From: Synanceia verrucosa
Taxonomy: Eukaryota > Chordata > Actinopteri > Perciformes > Synanceiidae
Length of the DNA stretch: 64,000 nucleotides
Direction of reading: 5' to 3'
NCBI GenBank assembly: GCA_029721515.1
Contig: CM056561.1
Coordinates: 19,140,635-19,204,634, forward strand
Positions 49,501 to 61,020 of the stretch are shown here, in pieces (positions within the stretch are counted from its first letter, which is position 1; each line of letters begins with the position of its first letter). The position numbers and the translations under genes were made by a program. The notes under the pieces were generated by a model. That model was not told the DNA's origin. It made no database searches and saw nothing but the letters and a program-made list of their open reading frames with translations.

Positions 49501-52500
49501 CCGGAGAACATGGACACGCTTCCGTAGGGGCACTGGGGCTTTAAGCTAAATGCTAACTTCAGTATGTTAGTATGTTCACAATGACAATGACAATCAGCTG
49601 ACATGCTGATGGTTTTTCAGTTCTAATGTTCACATCTTTGTTTAGCATGTCAGCATGCTAACATTTACAAATAAGCATATACATCCAATACATCCGAAAA
49701 TGTTGATGGAGGGAAAGTTAGGAAAACACACAGAAGTGAGATTCATCCTCTGGGGACCATGAAGGTTGCTACAAGACTTTGTGGAAATCCACCCATCAGT
49801 TATTGAGATACTGAAAACAATCTCTATCTATAGGCTGCTTTTTACATGTTGTTGTTGTTTTTGACAAAGACCTTTCATCAATAAAACATGTTTTGGAAGC
49901 ATCCAAATTTACAGGTCCTTTGTGTGAAAAGTGTCCCACAGCAGGAGTTAGTTTAGTAAATCTCAGTAGAATTATTTTATTTGACAGGAATGGGTCCAAA
50001 GTCAGTATCATTTGGGAGATGGGACAGGGGGAAAAGCTTTAGGCACCGATTTAATTGAGACCACTGAGATTTTTTCTGTCTGAGCTCTGGTGATATAATG
50101 TCTAACATCAGGAGTTACCTAGGGAACAAGTAACCACTTTTACCAGAGGTACATACGTATGTTGCTTAAGAGTTTTAGTGTTGGATATCTCAGGAACAAA
50201 GGCAAGACTTTGAGCCCAGGTGTGGTCTCAGGTCAGGTGTGGTGTCCTGTCAGAATAAGGGGTTTTGTATGAAGTTTTAGCGCAGCGTTGGGGGGGTTTA
50301 GCAGGACACTGGTAGCACCCCCCCACCCCTCAGGATTGGAAAAAAAAATCTAATCATAGAGCCACTTCCTCCTGCCCTGTAGAGAGGTCCTGTCACGTCT
50401 CATAGAGTTTACCCTTTTGAGGAGGCAGCATCAGTGGGGCAGGGCATAATATGGAACTGTCACTGTGGCCTTCTGGGAGGTGCACGCTCCTCTGGGTGGC
50501 CTTTTCCTCTCAGCTGCCTCAAGGGGCCATGAGGGATGGGGTGTGTGTGGGGCAAAGGGGCTGGAGAACTGTGACAGTGGTGATGGTGGGCCGGTGGGGG
50601 TGGGCACCCCTGCTGCCTCTCCATGGTCACGTGAAGGTCGAGTTTTTACAGGGAAACGCCTGAGGGGGGTAAGGAGGGGAGGGTGCCATAGCAGTGGAGA
50701 CAAACAAGAGATGGAACAGGCCGAGCATGAGAAAAAGGTGTAGGGGATATGAGTCGGACCCATCTGACAGAAAGCAGAAAGAGAAAGGTGTTCAACGCTG
50801 CTTGTTTTGTTTAAGAGCCAAAGCAGAAGATATGCACAGCTGGAATTAGGCCATTCGAAGGCACCCGGATATCGCTTAGAGGGAGGATTTCTCCTCGTGC
50901 CAGATCCAGATGACACATAATCACTGAACTCTCACACATGCATACAAAAAACACCTGCACACAGCATGAGTGCACAACCTGAGCCATAACTGCTGCCATT
51001 TTCTGTCGCCGTAACCGTCTCCTCTGCTCGCTTCCCCGGCACAGATAGCAGAGACCTACGCCTTCCTGCCCAGAGAGGCGGTGACTCGGTTCCTAATGAG
51101 CTGTGGAGAGTGCCAGAAGAGGATGCACATCAACCCCAGCACTGCAGAGTTCAAAGGTAACAGCGCACATCTGACCCGTGGAGGGCTCTCTAATTTGGGA
51201 CACATCATTAACTGATGTGCTATTTTTGAGATCAACCTTTAAGAGTAGAGAAAGCTGAGGTCCTTTGGCATACTGACATGGAAAAAGGGGTTAATTACCA
51301 TGATGTTGCGATGCATGCTGGGGTGTTTGAAACCACGTGAAAAACGTGAGTTAATACACAGAATATAAGAGGATATGATCTTAGTTTGCTCTCGGAAGAG
51401 TTTTGATATTGAGCCTTCATTAATAAAACATATTGTATGTGTAGCTGGTGTTACAGCCTGGTGTACTGTAACAAAGACTCAAGAGGACCATAGCTCTGGG
51501 ATTGTGCTGTATGGACTCAATAAAATGATCACAGAGACCCTCTAGTGGCCAATGTGGAGACTGCAGACATCCACTAACATACAGCAGATGCTACTTCAGG
51601 GATTTCAACCTTTTGCAGTTTACATAAAGTTATTATAGAGCAGTCATTTTCAAACTGGGAGAGGGGGGTTTGACGGACAGGTGCATGCCAGATTGCTGCT
51701 CTAAAGGGAGTTACTTTTCACAATGTGGCCTCCTGATTTTGCCCACAATTTGCACCCAAAATGGCAACCCTTCTCTGAGTGGTAGCTCAGTGAAATTCTG
51801 CCCACATGGATATCATATACATTTAAGAATTGGTGTGACTTACATTTTCTTCTATGTCTATCACAAGTAAATATCCATAAATTTGTGAAGAAATCACTGA
51901 CAAAAGATGCCCCCTATAACTCCAGAACTAGAGACTCATCCTTGAGTTTCATCAAATCAGTCCAGTAACAGTTTTGTATATATGTATGGGTACGTTTCAA
52001 ACAGAGCCTGTTAACAGGTAATTCTGCATACTTTTAGAGGTGTTAATTTAAACTATGGTAATTTTAAGATTCATCTGAAAGGTAAATAATAGCCTAACTA
52101 AAGCTGTCAGATAAGTGTAGTGGACCAATAAGTATAGCCTATTGTTTAAGTATAAAGTTGGTCAACATGGAAATACCCCAGCAACGTACCTAAAACATGT
52201 ACTTCAGTGCAGTGCTTGGGAAAATGTACTTGGTTACTTTCCATTATTTAAAAAAATATTCACACACATTCATACATTCATTTAGAACTGGTCCAAACTT
52301 GATAGGTTTGCTTGTATCTTCATTTGAAATGAACTGATCATCATGTAGGAAATGTCTGTATATGTTTTTGTAAATTGTGTGTCTTTTTCTTTTTAAGAAA
52401 ATGACAGACCCACCTCACTGGTCCCGGACCTCATTGATTACAACATGCCTCTCACTGCCACCTACCTGAAACAAATGAAGCTGCAGTGCATGACTGCAAC

Positions 52501-55500
52501 TGAAAGGGTAAACGCCTCTTTTCTGCAAGTAGACTGTGGAAGTTTGTGAAGTGTAGGCACAAACACAAGATGTCCTGAAGGATTAATAAGAATAAAAATC
52601 ATTGTTAACATCCCCTTATCATTATAATTGTATTTGTGTTGACCACACAGACCCTCTGGATTATGTTCTCTTCAGTCTCATCAAGGCATCAATTTTTAAT
52701 TCAATATTAAACAGAGGGAGGAGGAGCTCAGTGTGAAATGAGGATTAGTAAATCCTCTGCACTGACTGACGTCATGTGTGTGAGACCACTCCCATGTGTG
52801 TCTGTGACAGAAACACTCAGAAACCACTGGCACTAAAGTGCAGGGAGCACTGCTTGATGAAGATAATGTAGAACCTCACTCCCGCATAATTAGGATTATC
52901 CGGAACAATGACCCAGACTGTGATTTGCGGGTGAGTACAAATTAACAAATGCTCAGAGTGTTGGTCACATCTGTGTGCAGACTGAGAATGAGCAGGGCCA
53001 TGAATTTAATAATTAACCATCACAGAGGTTTTTTTCAAGTGCTTGTAGTGATTTGTTCCATATCTCTGTTGCGTTGGTTTTAGAGAGTAGTTCAGAGCAG
53101 CGGTCGGTTCAAAAGGCAGCAGGTTTGTCCTGTTGATGAAAGCAGATCAGTAGAGAATTTGTGGGCATGTATTTAGTCTGGCAACTGTTTGCATGTGCTT
53201 GTGGTTAATCTCACAGTCAAAGTTTGTCTGTCTCTTTGCTGTATGGAGATGAAACTATGGCTCTTCTATCCTCTTTAACTGGTGTCACTGTAATGCACTT
53301 CAGTGCTGCCGTTGGTATTGGATACAGGTCTGATTGATTGTTACTGGTCCTTAAATTTTCGGAAAATAGTGAAAAATTATACTCAAAATTCCCTAAAGCC
53401 CAAAGGGATACCTCCAAGTATTTGGTTTACGATCACATACATGCACATAAGAAAAGCAGTAAATAATCATAGTTGTTATTTAAAAAAAAAGATATACTTT
53501 CCTAAAACATAGGCATGCTACATTCCCAGCTGCTTATAAACAGTGTAATTAAAGATTTTCTTCCTCTTGCCTCTCTTTCTCTCTCTCGTTAATGCTTCGT
53601 TGCTCATTTGGTACCTAATGGAGCTGTCACTGAGCATTTTTATCCTCCTCAAACCCTTTACAGAGGGACGGATGCATATTCCCAAGAGTTTAGGCCTATT
53701 TTTGTGCTCGTGTGGCGGGAATGAGATGACGACATGCTATTTCCGCTTGGTTCCCATCACACAGTCATATAGTTTTTCCTCTCCTTTCTGCCAGCTGAGA
53801 GAAGTCAGACTGGCCTCTGAAACGTGCTCATGTCTTCCAGTAGATGATAGCACTTCTGCAGTTTGAAGCCAAAGCTTTTGAATAATTTGTGAGATTATTC
53901 CACTCTCCTTTGCTAATCCTTATCCTCATGGTTTACTAATATGTATGTATCACTTACAACAAGCATCTTTAGGGTCTCTGTAACAGAGCTGAAAATAGCA
54001 GTGCTCCAAGAAGCCTCCAGACTTCAGGTTATTATTGTTCCTCCTGTCTATATACTGGCCCGTTATTTCACTGTAATAGACAGTCGAAGTTTCTCTGTGG
54101 CCTGAATGAAGAACAAGAACAATTGCACCAGTGCTGTCAGTATTGCTTTAAAATTCAAAACCTTGAGCTGCAAAAAGACGCAGTGATAGTTTCACTGTCT
54201 TCTGTTTATCTCTAGGGGACAAATGGGAAACTTGAGGATCTTTTATATGCTTCCTAGTTTCTCTCCCTCATCTCACAGGCCTTCCTTTCTCCCCTCAGGA
54301 TGACAGTTCGGTGAGCAGTGAGGACATGAACGGCGTTGAGCCTGCATGGGTTGCAGCTGAGCAGCCCCCAGTGCCTGAGCCCAGTCCACCTAATGGAGAG
54401 AGAGTCAGTAATCCAACAGCCCCCATTAAAGAAGAGGACGGTAGGACATCAGTCGTATTGATTGTTACAGTCATGATATGGTTTGTTTTGATTTAGCTCC
54501 TACATCTAGCTGGAAGGTCTACTCATCACATGAGAAGGCTAAAGGCTGGTGTTACATAGGAAACAGCTTGCCTTGTTCTTAGCGGACTAATCCAAATAAA
54601 TCCACTCTTACAGGGGGTGGGACACCACTGCAGCCCCAATCCACTGTGCACCCCTCTCTCTCAGGGTACAGGGCTTAGAGAAGTAGGACAAAGGCTGATG
54701 TTAACCTTCACAGATTAGGCACCACTATAGAAAAGACAGAAAATAGGACAACCCATTGAAATGGAGAATCACTCTGTTCCAGTGATCATAGGTGGGCACT
54801 TGTATGACGCATGTGGGAATAATCACAGTGAAATCAAACTGGGTTAAAAAGGAGTCATTTGCACAACTAGGAAGTGAACGCTCCCTTCCCCCATCAGTCC
54901 CTTCGTCACCCTCATCTCCTTCTCTCTTCACTGTTCAACTCTGAAGATTTCTCTCTTCTACCCTAACTTTTATTTATCTGGACAGTTGACCCCAATACCC
55001 ACTTCCTGAACAGTTCCCGAAAGCACAACATGGCAACACAGGAAGTTCCACCCCCCTGTTACCACACAGCCAGCCTGTTGTTACCCGGGACAGAAATAGT
55101 GCCTATTGTTGTAAACAAACCCACATTAAATCAAATATGATGACAAATATCTGCACAGCTCATCCCTGCATCTTCTGCTCCTTCCCCTCTGCCAGACGAG
55201 GACTCCTCAGAGAGCGGCAGTGCCAACGGGCTGCCGGCCCTGACCTCCCCGGAGGTGCTGGCAGTGGGTGTGAACCCCCCAGATGGTGGGGCCCCTTACG
55301 GGGAGGTGACAGAGAACGGGCTGAGCGCTCCCCTGGACTACAGCACCACCTCACCCTCGTCTTCCTCAGAGGATCAGCAGCCGGTCAATCTGAGCGACAG
55401 ACTGCTGCCGGCGGGGAGCTCGCCAACAAACTCTTACCCTGCCGATGCCAACAGGAAGTACCCCATCAAAACAGAGTATGCCAACAAGGTAAGAACTTAG

Positions 55501-58062
55501 ACTTTGACTTATATTAATAGCTTAAATATTTCTCATGCCAACTTAAGGAAATCAGCTCTTGTGTCTTTATAATCTCTAATAGTGGCATTTTTGTGTTTTC
55601 AGTCCCCTCCTTACAGCTCAGGAAGCTATGACTCTGTGAAGACTGAACTGAGCATGAGCGCTGAGGACTTGACCTCTGGTCGGGCGCAGATAATCGACGA
55701 CGACGATGACGATCATGACGACCACGATGACAGCGACAAGATCAATGACGCTGAGGGTATGGACCCTGAGAGACTCAAAGCCTTCAATGTAAGTAACCTG
55801 TGTGACTGTTGCAGCATGATCAAATTCATATAGAGAATACCACACAGCACTGCTGGGTACCAGCCTCCCCTGTTCAATTATTCATCATTATGCATAGATA
55901 TTGTACTTGGAAATATTAAAAAAAATCTCATATACTGACTTAATTTAAGCAAATACTAAGTGCTTCCTATTTATTCTGTGAAAACCACTATCTGAGCATT
56001 TCTGGAGATACAGTAGAGCTGCAGAAAAGCAACCATGACTGAATAAGCAAACACTGGAAATATTGTCCGGAATATGAGTAATGATTCAATTTCCATCGCT
56101 CCTGTTTTCACCACCTCCCCCTCCCTCTTTATCTGCTCTTCTTCCACTCCACCTCTGATGCTTCCCCCATCCCCTGCCTTCCCTTCCTTCTCTTTTGTTT
56201 TCGACTCTCACACCCCTCTCCCTCTCTCTCTCTCTCTACCCGGCACCCCCACTCCATTTTTCTGCTCTACATCCCCTCTCTCCTCTCTCCCCTCCCCCCC
56301 TCTCCCTCTGTCAGATGTTTGTGCGTTTGTTCGTGGATGAGAATCTGGACCGCATGGTGCCCATCTCCAAACAGCCCAAGGAAAAAATCCAGGCCATCAT
56401 CGAGTCCTGTAGCCGTCAGTTCCCGGAGTTTCAGGAGCGCTCACGCAAGCGCATCCGCACCTACCTCAAATCCTGCCGCCGCATGAAAAAGGGCGGTTTT
56501 GAGGTACAAAGCACCCCCCCATCCCCCAGATAAAACGCTGTGTTAACTTGCAATCATATATCCCAGTAAATTCAGCGTTTCCCATTAATAATGTGCAAAC
56601 ATCTCGCTGACTCCTCCTGGCAGATCCGACCAACACCTCCTCACCTCACCTCTGCCATGGCTGAGAACATCCTCGCTGCCGCCTGCGAGAACGAGACCCG
56701 AAATGCTGCCAAGAGGATGCGGCTCGATGTCTACCAAGCGGTAAATGTCTTGGCAGTTGGTGTTTATGAATTTGCCTAGCGGGGGATTTTGGGAATGTGC
56801 TAAGGATGGCTGCGCATCATTAATGCCAAACTGCACAATATTGAGAACAATATTCATCTCCCAAAATTGAAAACATTTAATTTCTCACAGGATGAACCTG
56901 CATCTATTGACAAGACCAACACGAGGGACCCAGCCCCTGTGGCCCCATCAGGGTTCACAATCTCCAGTGCAGCTTTTGCCCAAGACCAGCTCTACACCAA
57001 CGGAGGCCTCAACTACAACCTGCGGGGATACGGGACTGTCGGCAGCAACCAGAACTCTGGTGCTGCACACGCCAACGGTGAGGCCAAATAATGAGGCAAA
57101 ATGCATAATGCTATATTGTATTTTACAGGAAAAGGATATTCAGTAAATTGCCTTGATACAATTCACAAACACCTGGGCTCACGTACACAACATACTTGAG
57201 GTTCAAGTGTTTAAATTGAGACAATATTGCTGCTAGGTAACAGCAAAATGCCAACAAAAGCCACAAGGCTAACAATTTAGCAATCTAGTAAGCACGTAAG
57301 AAGGACATGTGAAGACATAATGACAGAGAAAAAAAGATGCATTTACAATAAAATAAATCAAATTACTACAACAACAATGTATTAATCACCATCCACCAAA
57401 AAAACGTCAGCAAAAGTGACAAACGGCACATCCCTGAGCTCTCAGAAGATGGGATGGGGACATTTATATGGACTATTCTCATGAAAGCTGTAATTATGAC
57501 CCTATTTGAAGGCTCAGGTTCGTCTGTTGGACACAGCATTGAACAGCTATTAAAATACTGTCCCTGTTCATCTGGGTAACTCTCTTTACTATTTAATCAC
57601 TAGAGAGTATTTCTATGGAAAGCTATTCAAATCGATCGTTGGTGGATCATTCAAAAGAGGCTGAGAAGAGGTGATGCAGCACAGTATGAAAAAAATTGTG
57701 TGTTTTGAACTTTAAAGTACGTAAAAATGTTCTACTAGAGGCCTGAAACACACATATGCACCTAAATTTATTGATGACCCTTTTATTATGTCCCCTGGTG
57801 TATCTGTTGTATGTTTTCTTTAAACCACCATGTTGTGTCGACAGGTCCCACAGATCTGAGTATGAAGTCAGTCGTCCCGAACTCCACCTCCTCCAGTGCT
57901 AACAGTCACGGTCAGGGAGGTGGCGGCGGTGGGGCTTCAGCCCAGCTCAGCCCTCCAGAGGTCACAGCGGTGAGGCAGCTCATCGCAGGATACCGGGAGT
58001 CCGCCGCCTTCCTGCTCCGCTCAGCAGACGAGCTAGAGAACCTGATCCTGCAGCAGAACTGA
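41080..58062 (+). CDS. nol4l: Nucleolar protein 4-like (NOL4L)
   Basis: Twelve coding exons: 41080-41421, 48994-49149, 51045-51156, 52398-52507, 52811-52930, 54299-54440, 55196-55488, 55603-55788, 56315-56503, 56624-56740, 56891-57077 and 57845-58062. Phases agree throughout; 2172 nt, 723 residues. NOL4 and NOL4L are nuclear proteins of poorly known biochemistry; human NOL4L is known from leukaemia fusions with PAX5 or RUNX1. Seen: an N-terminal block FQDWCLRTYGDSGKTKTVTR with KFKFWVKSKGF and VLYVPVKTT; RVAVVEDFFDIIYAMHVEM; YAFLPREAVTRFLMSCGECQ; an Asp-rich tract in exon 8; MFVRLFVDENLDRMVPISKQ with a basic RKRIRTYLKSCRRMKK nuclear signal in exon 9; and the family C-terminus YRESAAFLLRSADELENLIL. 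The YTNGGLNYN motif and GPTDLSMK favour NOL4L over NOL4. The full-length form, not the short human isoform, is encoded. Confidence 0.93.
41655..41668. promoter_or_regulatory. RFX X-box-like site
   Basis: GCTGCCATAGCAAC matches both RFX half-sites (NTNNCC and RGCAAC) with a 2-nt spacer. It lies 230 bp into nol4l intron 1. Confidence 0.45.
43301..43340. repeat. 20-bp tandem duplication
   Basis: CATCAACCAACACAAAGCTA is followed directly by a copy differing only in the last base. Intronic; likely a slippage product. Confidence 0.9.
45696..45709. promoter_or_regulatory. RFX X-box-like half site
   Basis: GTTGCCATGGAGAG: perfect left half, imperfect right half. Confidence 0.3.
45812..45857. repeat. 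(CA)n microsatellite
   Basis: CA run of about 46 bp in nol4l intron 1. Confidence 0.95.
46131..46152. repeat. (CA)n microsatellite
   Basis: Short CA run in nol4l intron 1. Confidence 0.9.
46513..46550. repeat. (CA)n microsatellite
   Basis: CA run of about 37 bp in nol4l intron 1. Confidence 0.95.
47940..47953. promoter_or_regulatory. Perfect palindromic RFX X-box
   Basis: GTTGCCATGGCAAC is the ideal X-box palindrome bound by RFX factors. It lies in nol4l intron 1, 1 kb before exon 2. RFX factors drive ciliary and neural genes; that this site regulates nol4l is inference. Confidence 0.6.
48581..48594. promoter_or_regulatory. RFX X-box-like site
   Basis: GTTTCTATGGTGAC, a common variant X-box, 400 bp upstream of nol4l exon 2. 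Confidence 0.4.
49316..49540. repeat. Repeat with perfect 16-bp inverted arms
   Basis: GGGTCCTATGTTCCCC at 49456-49471 is mirrored exactly at 49487-49502 around a 15-nt loop. Upstream lies a GGTTTAGGTTAAG / GGTTAGGGTAAG-rich stretch. The arm GGGGAACATAGGACC also occurs alone at 43990-44004, so this is a dispersed element. In nol4l intron 2. Confidence 0.65.
49549..49815. repeat. Dispersed repeat (GCTAAC-rich), copy 2
   Basis: GCATGTCAGCATGCTAACATT is followed by ATTCATCCTCTGGGGACCAT and AATCCACCCATCAGTTATTG AGATA, the same plan as the copy at 5215-5400. In nol4l intron 2. Confidence 0.65.
57195..57425 (+). repeat. Dispersed repeat family C, copy 1 (nol4l intron 11)
   Basis: CTGCTAGGTAACAGCAAAATG, AAAGCCACAAGGCTAACAAT, ACATGTGAAG, CATAATGACAGAGAAAAA and TTTACAATAAAATAAAT match the copy at 60395-60640 in direct orientation. 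Confidence 0.8.
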
Positions 58063-59513
58063 GTCCGAGCCAAACCCTCTCCCAGCCTGTCCATCTCTGT
58101 CGCCCTTGGTCACATGTATCTGGGCGGACTTTCATACAAAGACACAAAATGTACACGAGTGACACCGCAGTGCACCGTGGGTCCTGTAGGTACGGTACCT
58201 TTACTTGTTCCTACGTGTTTTATGTGTTTGGACGGGCCAGAACATATCACAAGCTGAAAATGTTTATTTATGCATTTGGTTCACTTTGACCTTAGTGCCC
58301 TGTTATCTGTAGCCATCCAACCCATTCACTTCATTTTACCACTTCAACCTCCATTCGTCTCAGGAAGCGACGATCTACGTGAAAGAATGATCTGCATTGG
58401 ATCGCAGAGGAGTATATCAGAACCTAAATTAGCTGTGACCATAATGCCACATTGGCTCGTTTATGCAGATGTTTGGACAAATTCATAGTTGAAATTGCAG
58501 CGACTTAGTGCCATTACCTTGTTTTTATTTTTACACAAATATGAAAAATGTGCTGTGTGGCTGATTGATGCCGATCGTCTGAATCAAGTCATTTCTAAAC
58601 GATAATTCTCTCCGAATTCTTGTCTAATGGAAATTTTTTGCTCTCAGAAAGTCTGCAGATGCATCCACTGACCTCAACAGCTACTGAAGGATGTGCTGAC
58701 CGAAATATAATCAAAGAAAACACAGAGAAAGGAAATTCTAAATATAACAGGACAGCGTTTGACAGTTTTTACCTGACATTTTTGACCAAGTCTGTCAACA
58801 CTATACTTCTGTCCTCCTCTGTTGAAGTAGTTTCCAGTGGTTAGAGGCAAAGACCCATTACCCAAAAGTGACTTTGTTTTCAGTTAATTTATTATGAATA
58901 TTTCTGTCACAGGCAATTTCTCATTAATTAAAAGGGAAATGAGGCTTTTAAGAAGCCTGGGTATGCAAAGAGAGGTCACAGACACCTGTCAGGGAATAAA
59001 AAAGGAGATTAATATGTTGTTTAGATTCTTGGTTTTATAACCAGTGCTACTGGAAAAGAGGAAAACGGTGCAATATTGAAGATAATCAGTAATGATGTGC
59101 TTACTGAAATGACTTGCTGAGGCATTTTAAAGGCAACAAGGTGGAGTACTTTAACACAGTCTCCTACTGCTGTTTACTGTCAAGTTGTAAAAAAAAAAGA
59201 AAAGAATATCCCATGCAGCATTGTAGCCAATTTCAATGTTGTTGTCTGTTGTGAATACTGATCTTCATCACTAAACCTCGTAACTGAGGCACTTTTCTGA
59301 ACTGGGATCAGTCATCCGTAGAGATAAAAAGGAAATGGGACCAGGGCAGAGAAATGAGACTCAATGTTGCACGTCTTATTTTTGTGATTTATCTGGGGTT
59401 GTTTTGTGAAGGAGTTGTCCTGTGAGTTTTTTTTTTTCTAAGTTTAAAAGGAGCACATTGAGCTCACGTGCATCGGTGTAACTCTGACATCCACGTGGCT
59501 TTATGGGATGTAG

Positions 59514-59515
<2 letters not shown>

Positions 59516-59559
<44 letters not shown>
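59516..59559. repeat. (GT)n microsatellite
   Basis: GT run of about 43 bp followed by GA repeats. Confidence 0.95.
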
Positions 59560-59568
<9 letters not shown>

Positions 59569-59723
59569 CTGTATCGTCCCCTCTGACCTCAGCTGTGTCA
59601 AATCCCTCCCTCATCTCCATCATCGCTAACATGTCAGAAAACACACTGTCTGATAAGAAGCAAGTGACAATCCTTGAAAAAGATGTAATTGCATTACAGT
59701 TTACTCTCCCAGCTTTCTGCTAT

Positions 59724-59759
<36 letters not shown>
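59724..59759. repeat. (GT)n microsatellite
   Basis: GT run of about 35 bp, 165 bp after the previous one. Confidence 0.95.
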
Positions 59760-59760
<1 letters not shown>

Positions 59761-60394
59761 TCTGAGGCACACAAGAGTACTCAAAGCAGATCTAGAGCAC
59801 TGTCTCACAACAGACACTTTTAATGGTGAGTCACTCAGCACAAAAACTTGTAAGTGTGTGTGGGTGTGTGTGGGTGTATTTGTATTCCTCTTTTTTGTTG
59901 GTATTGATGAGTGTGTGACCCAGTTTGTACGACATCACGGTGGGCTGAAACATTCCAAACAAGGACAATGACTCTTCAATCAGCCGGAAAAATGGCTGGC
60001 ACCTTATTGATTTGTCAAAGTTTAGAGAGATATATTTCTGTATTTATCACAAAGCTTATCAAATCCATCAGTTATTTATCAAAAATCATATTTCCCACCA
60101 CCTCCAGACCAGTTCAGTGTCAGATTTACGTTGCTAAATGACCATTTTCCATTTTAATTCCCATGTCACGATTGGGATCACATTACACTAGCATTTAAAT
60201 TCTTTTATCTATTGCAAGTTCGGAAGCACTTTATAGCTCAGGATTAAGGTAACATAACACAGTGATTTGAGTGTGTCTTTACCTCATTTGGAATATCATC
60301 TTCAGTTCAAACACACTGAGAACTAATCATAACAAAGGACAGAAGCAACAGCTCCTTGTTGGAGTTCAGTCTGAACTCACCACAGAGCGGTGTT

Positions 60395-61020
60395 TCATTC
60401 ATCAAGTGTTTAAGTCAAGACAAAACTGCTGCTAGGTAACAGCAAAATGGACACCAAAAGCCACAAGGCTAACAATTTAGCAGTCTAACAAGCACATAAG
60501 GACATGTGAAGGCATAATGACAGAGAAAAAAGATGCAACGTTTACAATAAAATAAATAAAATCACTACAACCACAATATATTAATCAAAAATCAACTTCC
60601 ATGCCCTCCACCATTTCTGAAAACATCAGCACAGCTGACACCAGGATGAATCTGTTTCATATGTATTTGGAGCTAAATCTAGTTTACTCTGTGATGCTTG
60701 TAGCAATGACCTGCAGCTGAACTTGTCCAGTCTTCAGTGTTTTCAGCTAAAACCACCTGCTTAGCACCAAACAGCAGATAGATACAGTTAGAGACAAGAT
60801 GGAGTCGGTGGAGACAATATACAGTGCCAAAAGATAGTGAATATTGGACTTACACAACTCAAAATGAAAGATAATGCTGCTTCATATCCGTTTAATGTGT
60901 AACTGAGCATAACTGTTAGTTAACATCAATTAACACATCAACTTTAAACATGATATGTTATTTCTGCTGCCTCCAAGTGACCAAAAAGCAAGTGACGCAA
61001 CAGCTTTAATTTACTTGCAG
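60395..61020 (+). repeat. Dispersed repeat family C copy 2 joined to a family A copy (reverse), within nol4l 3' UTR
   Basis: 60395-60640 is a second copy of the element at 57195-57425. From 60655 to 61020 the minus strand follows family A (CACTTGGAGGCAGCAG, TGTCTCTAACTGTATCTATC, TGCTGTTTGGTGCTAAGCAG). Family C and A may be parts of one longer element, as the junction shows no gap. Confidence 0.65.
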
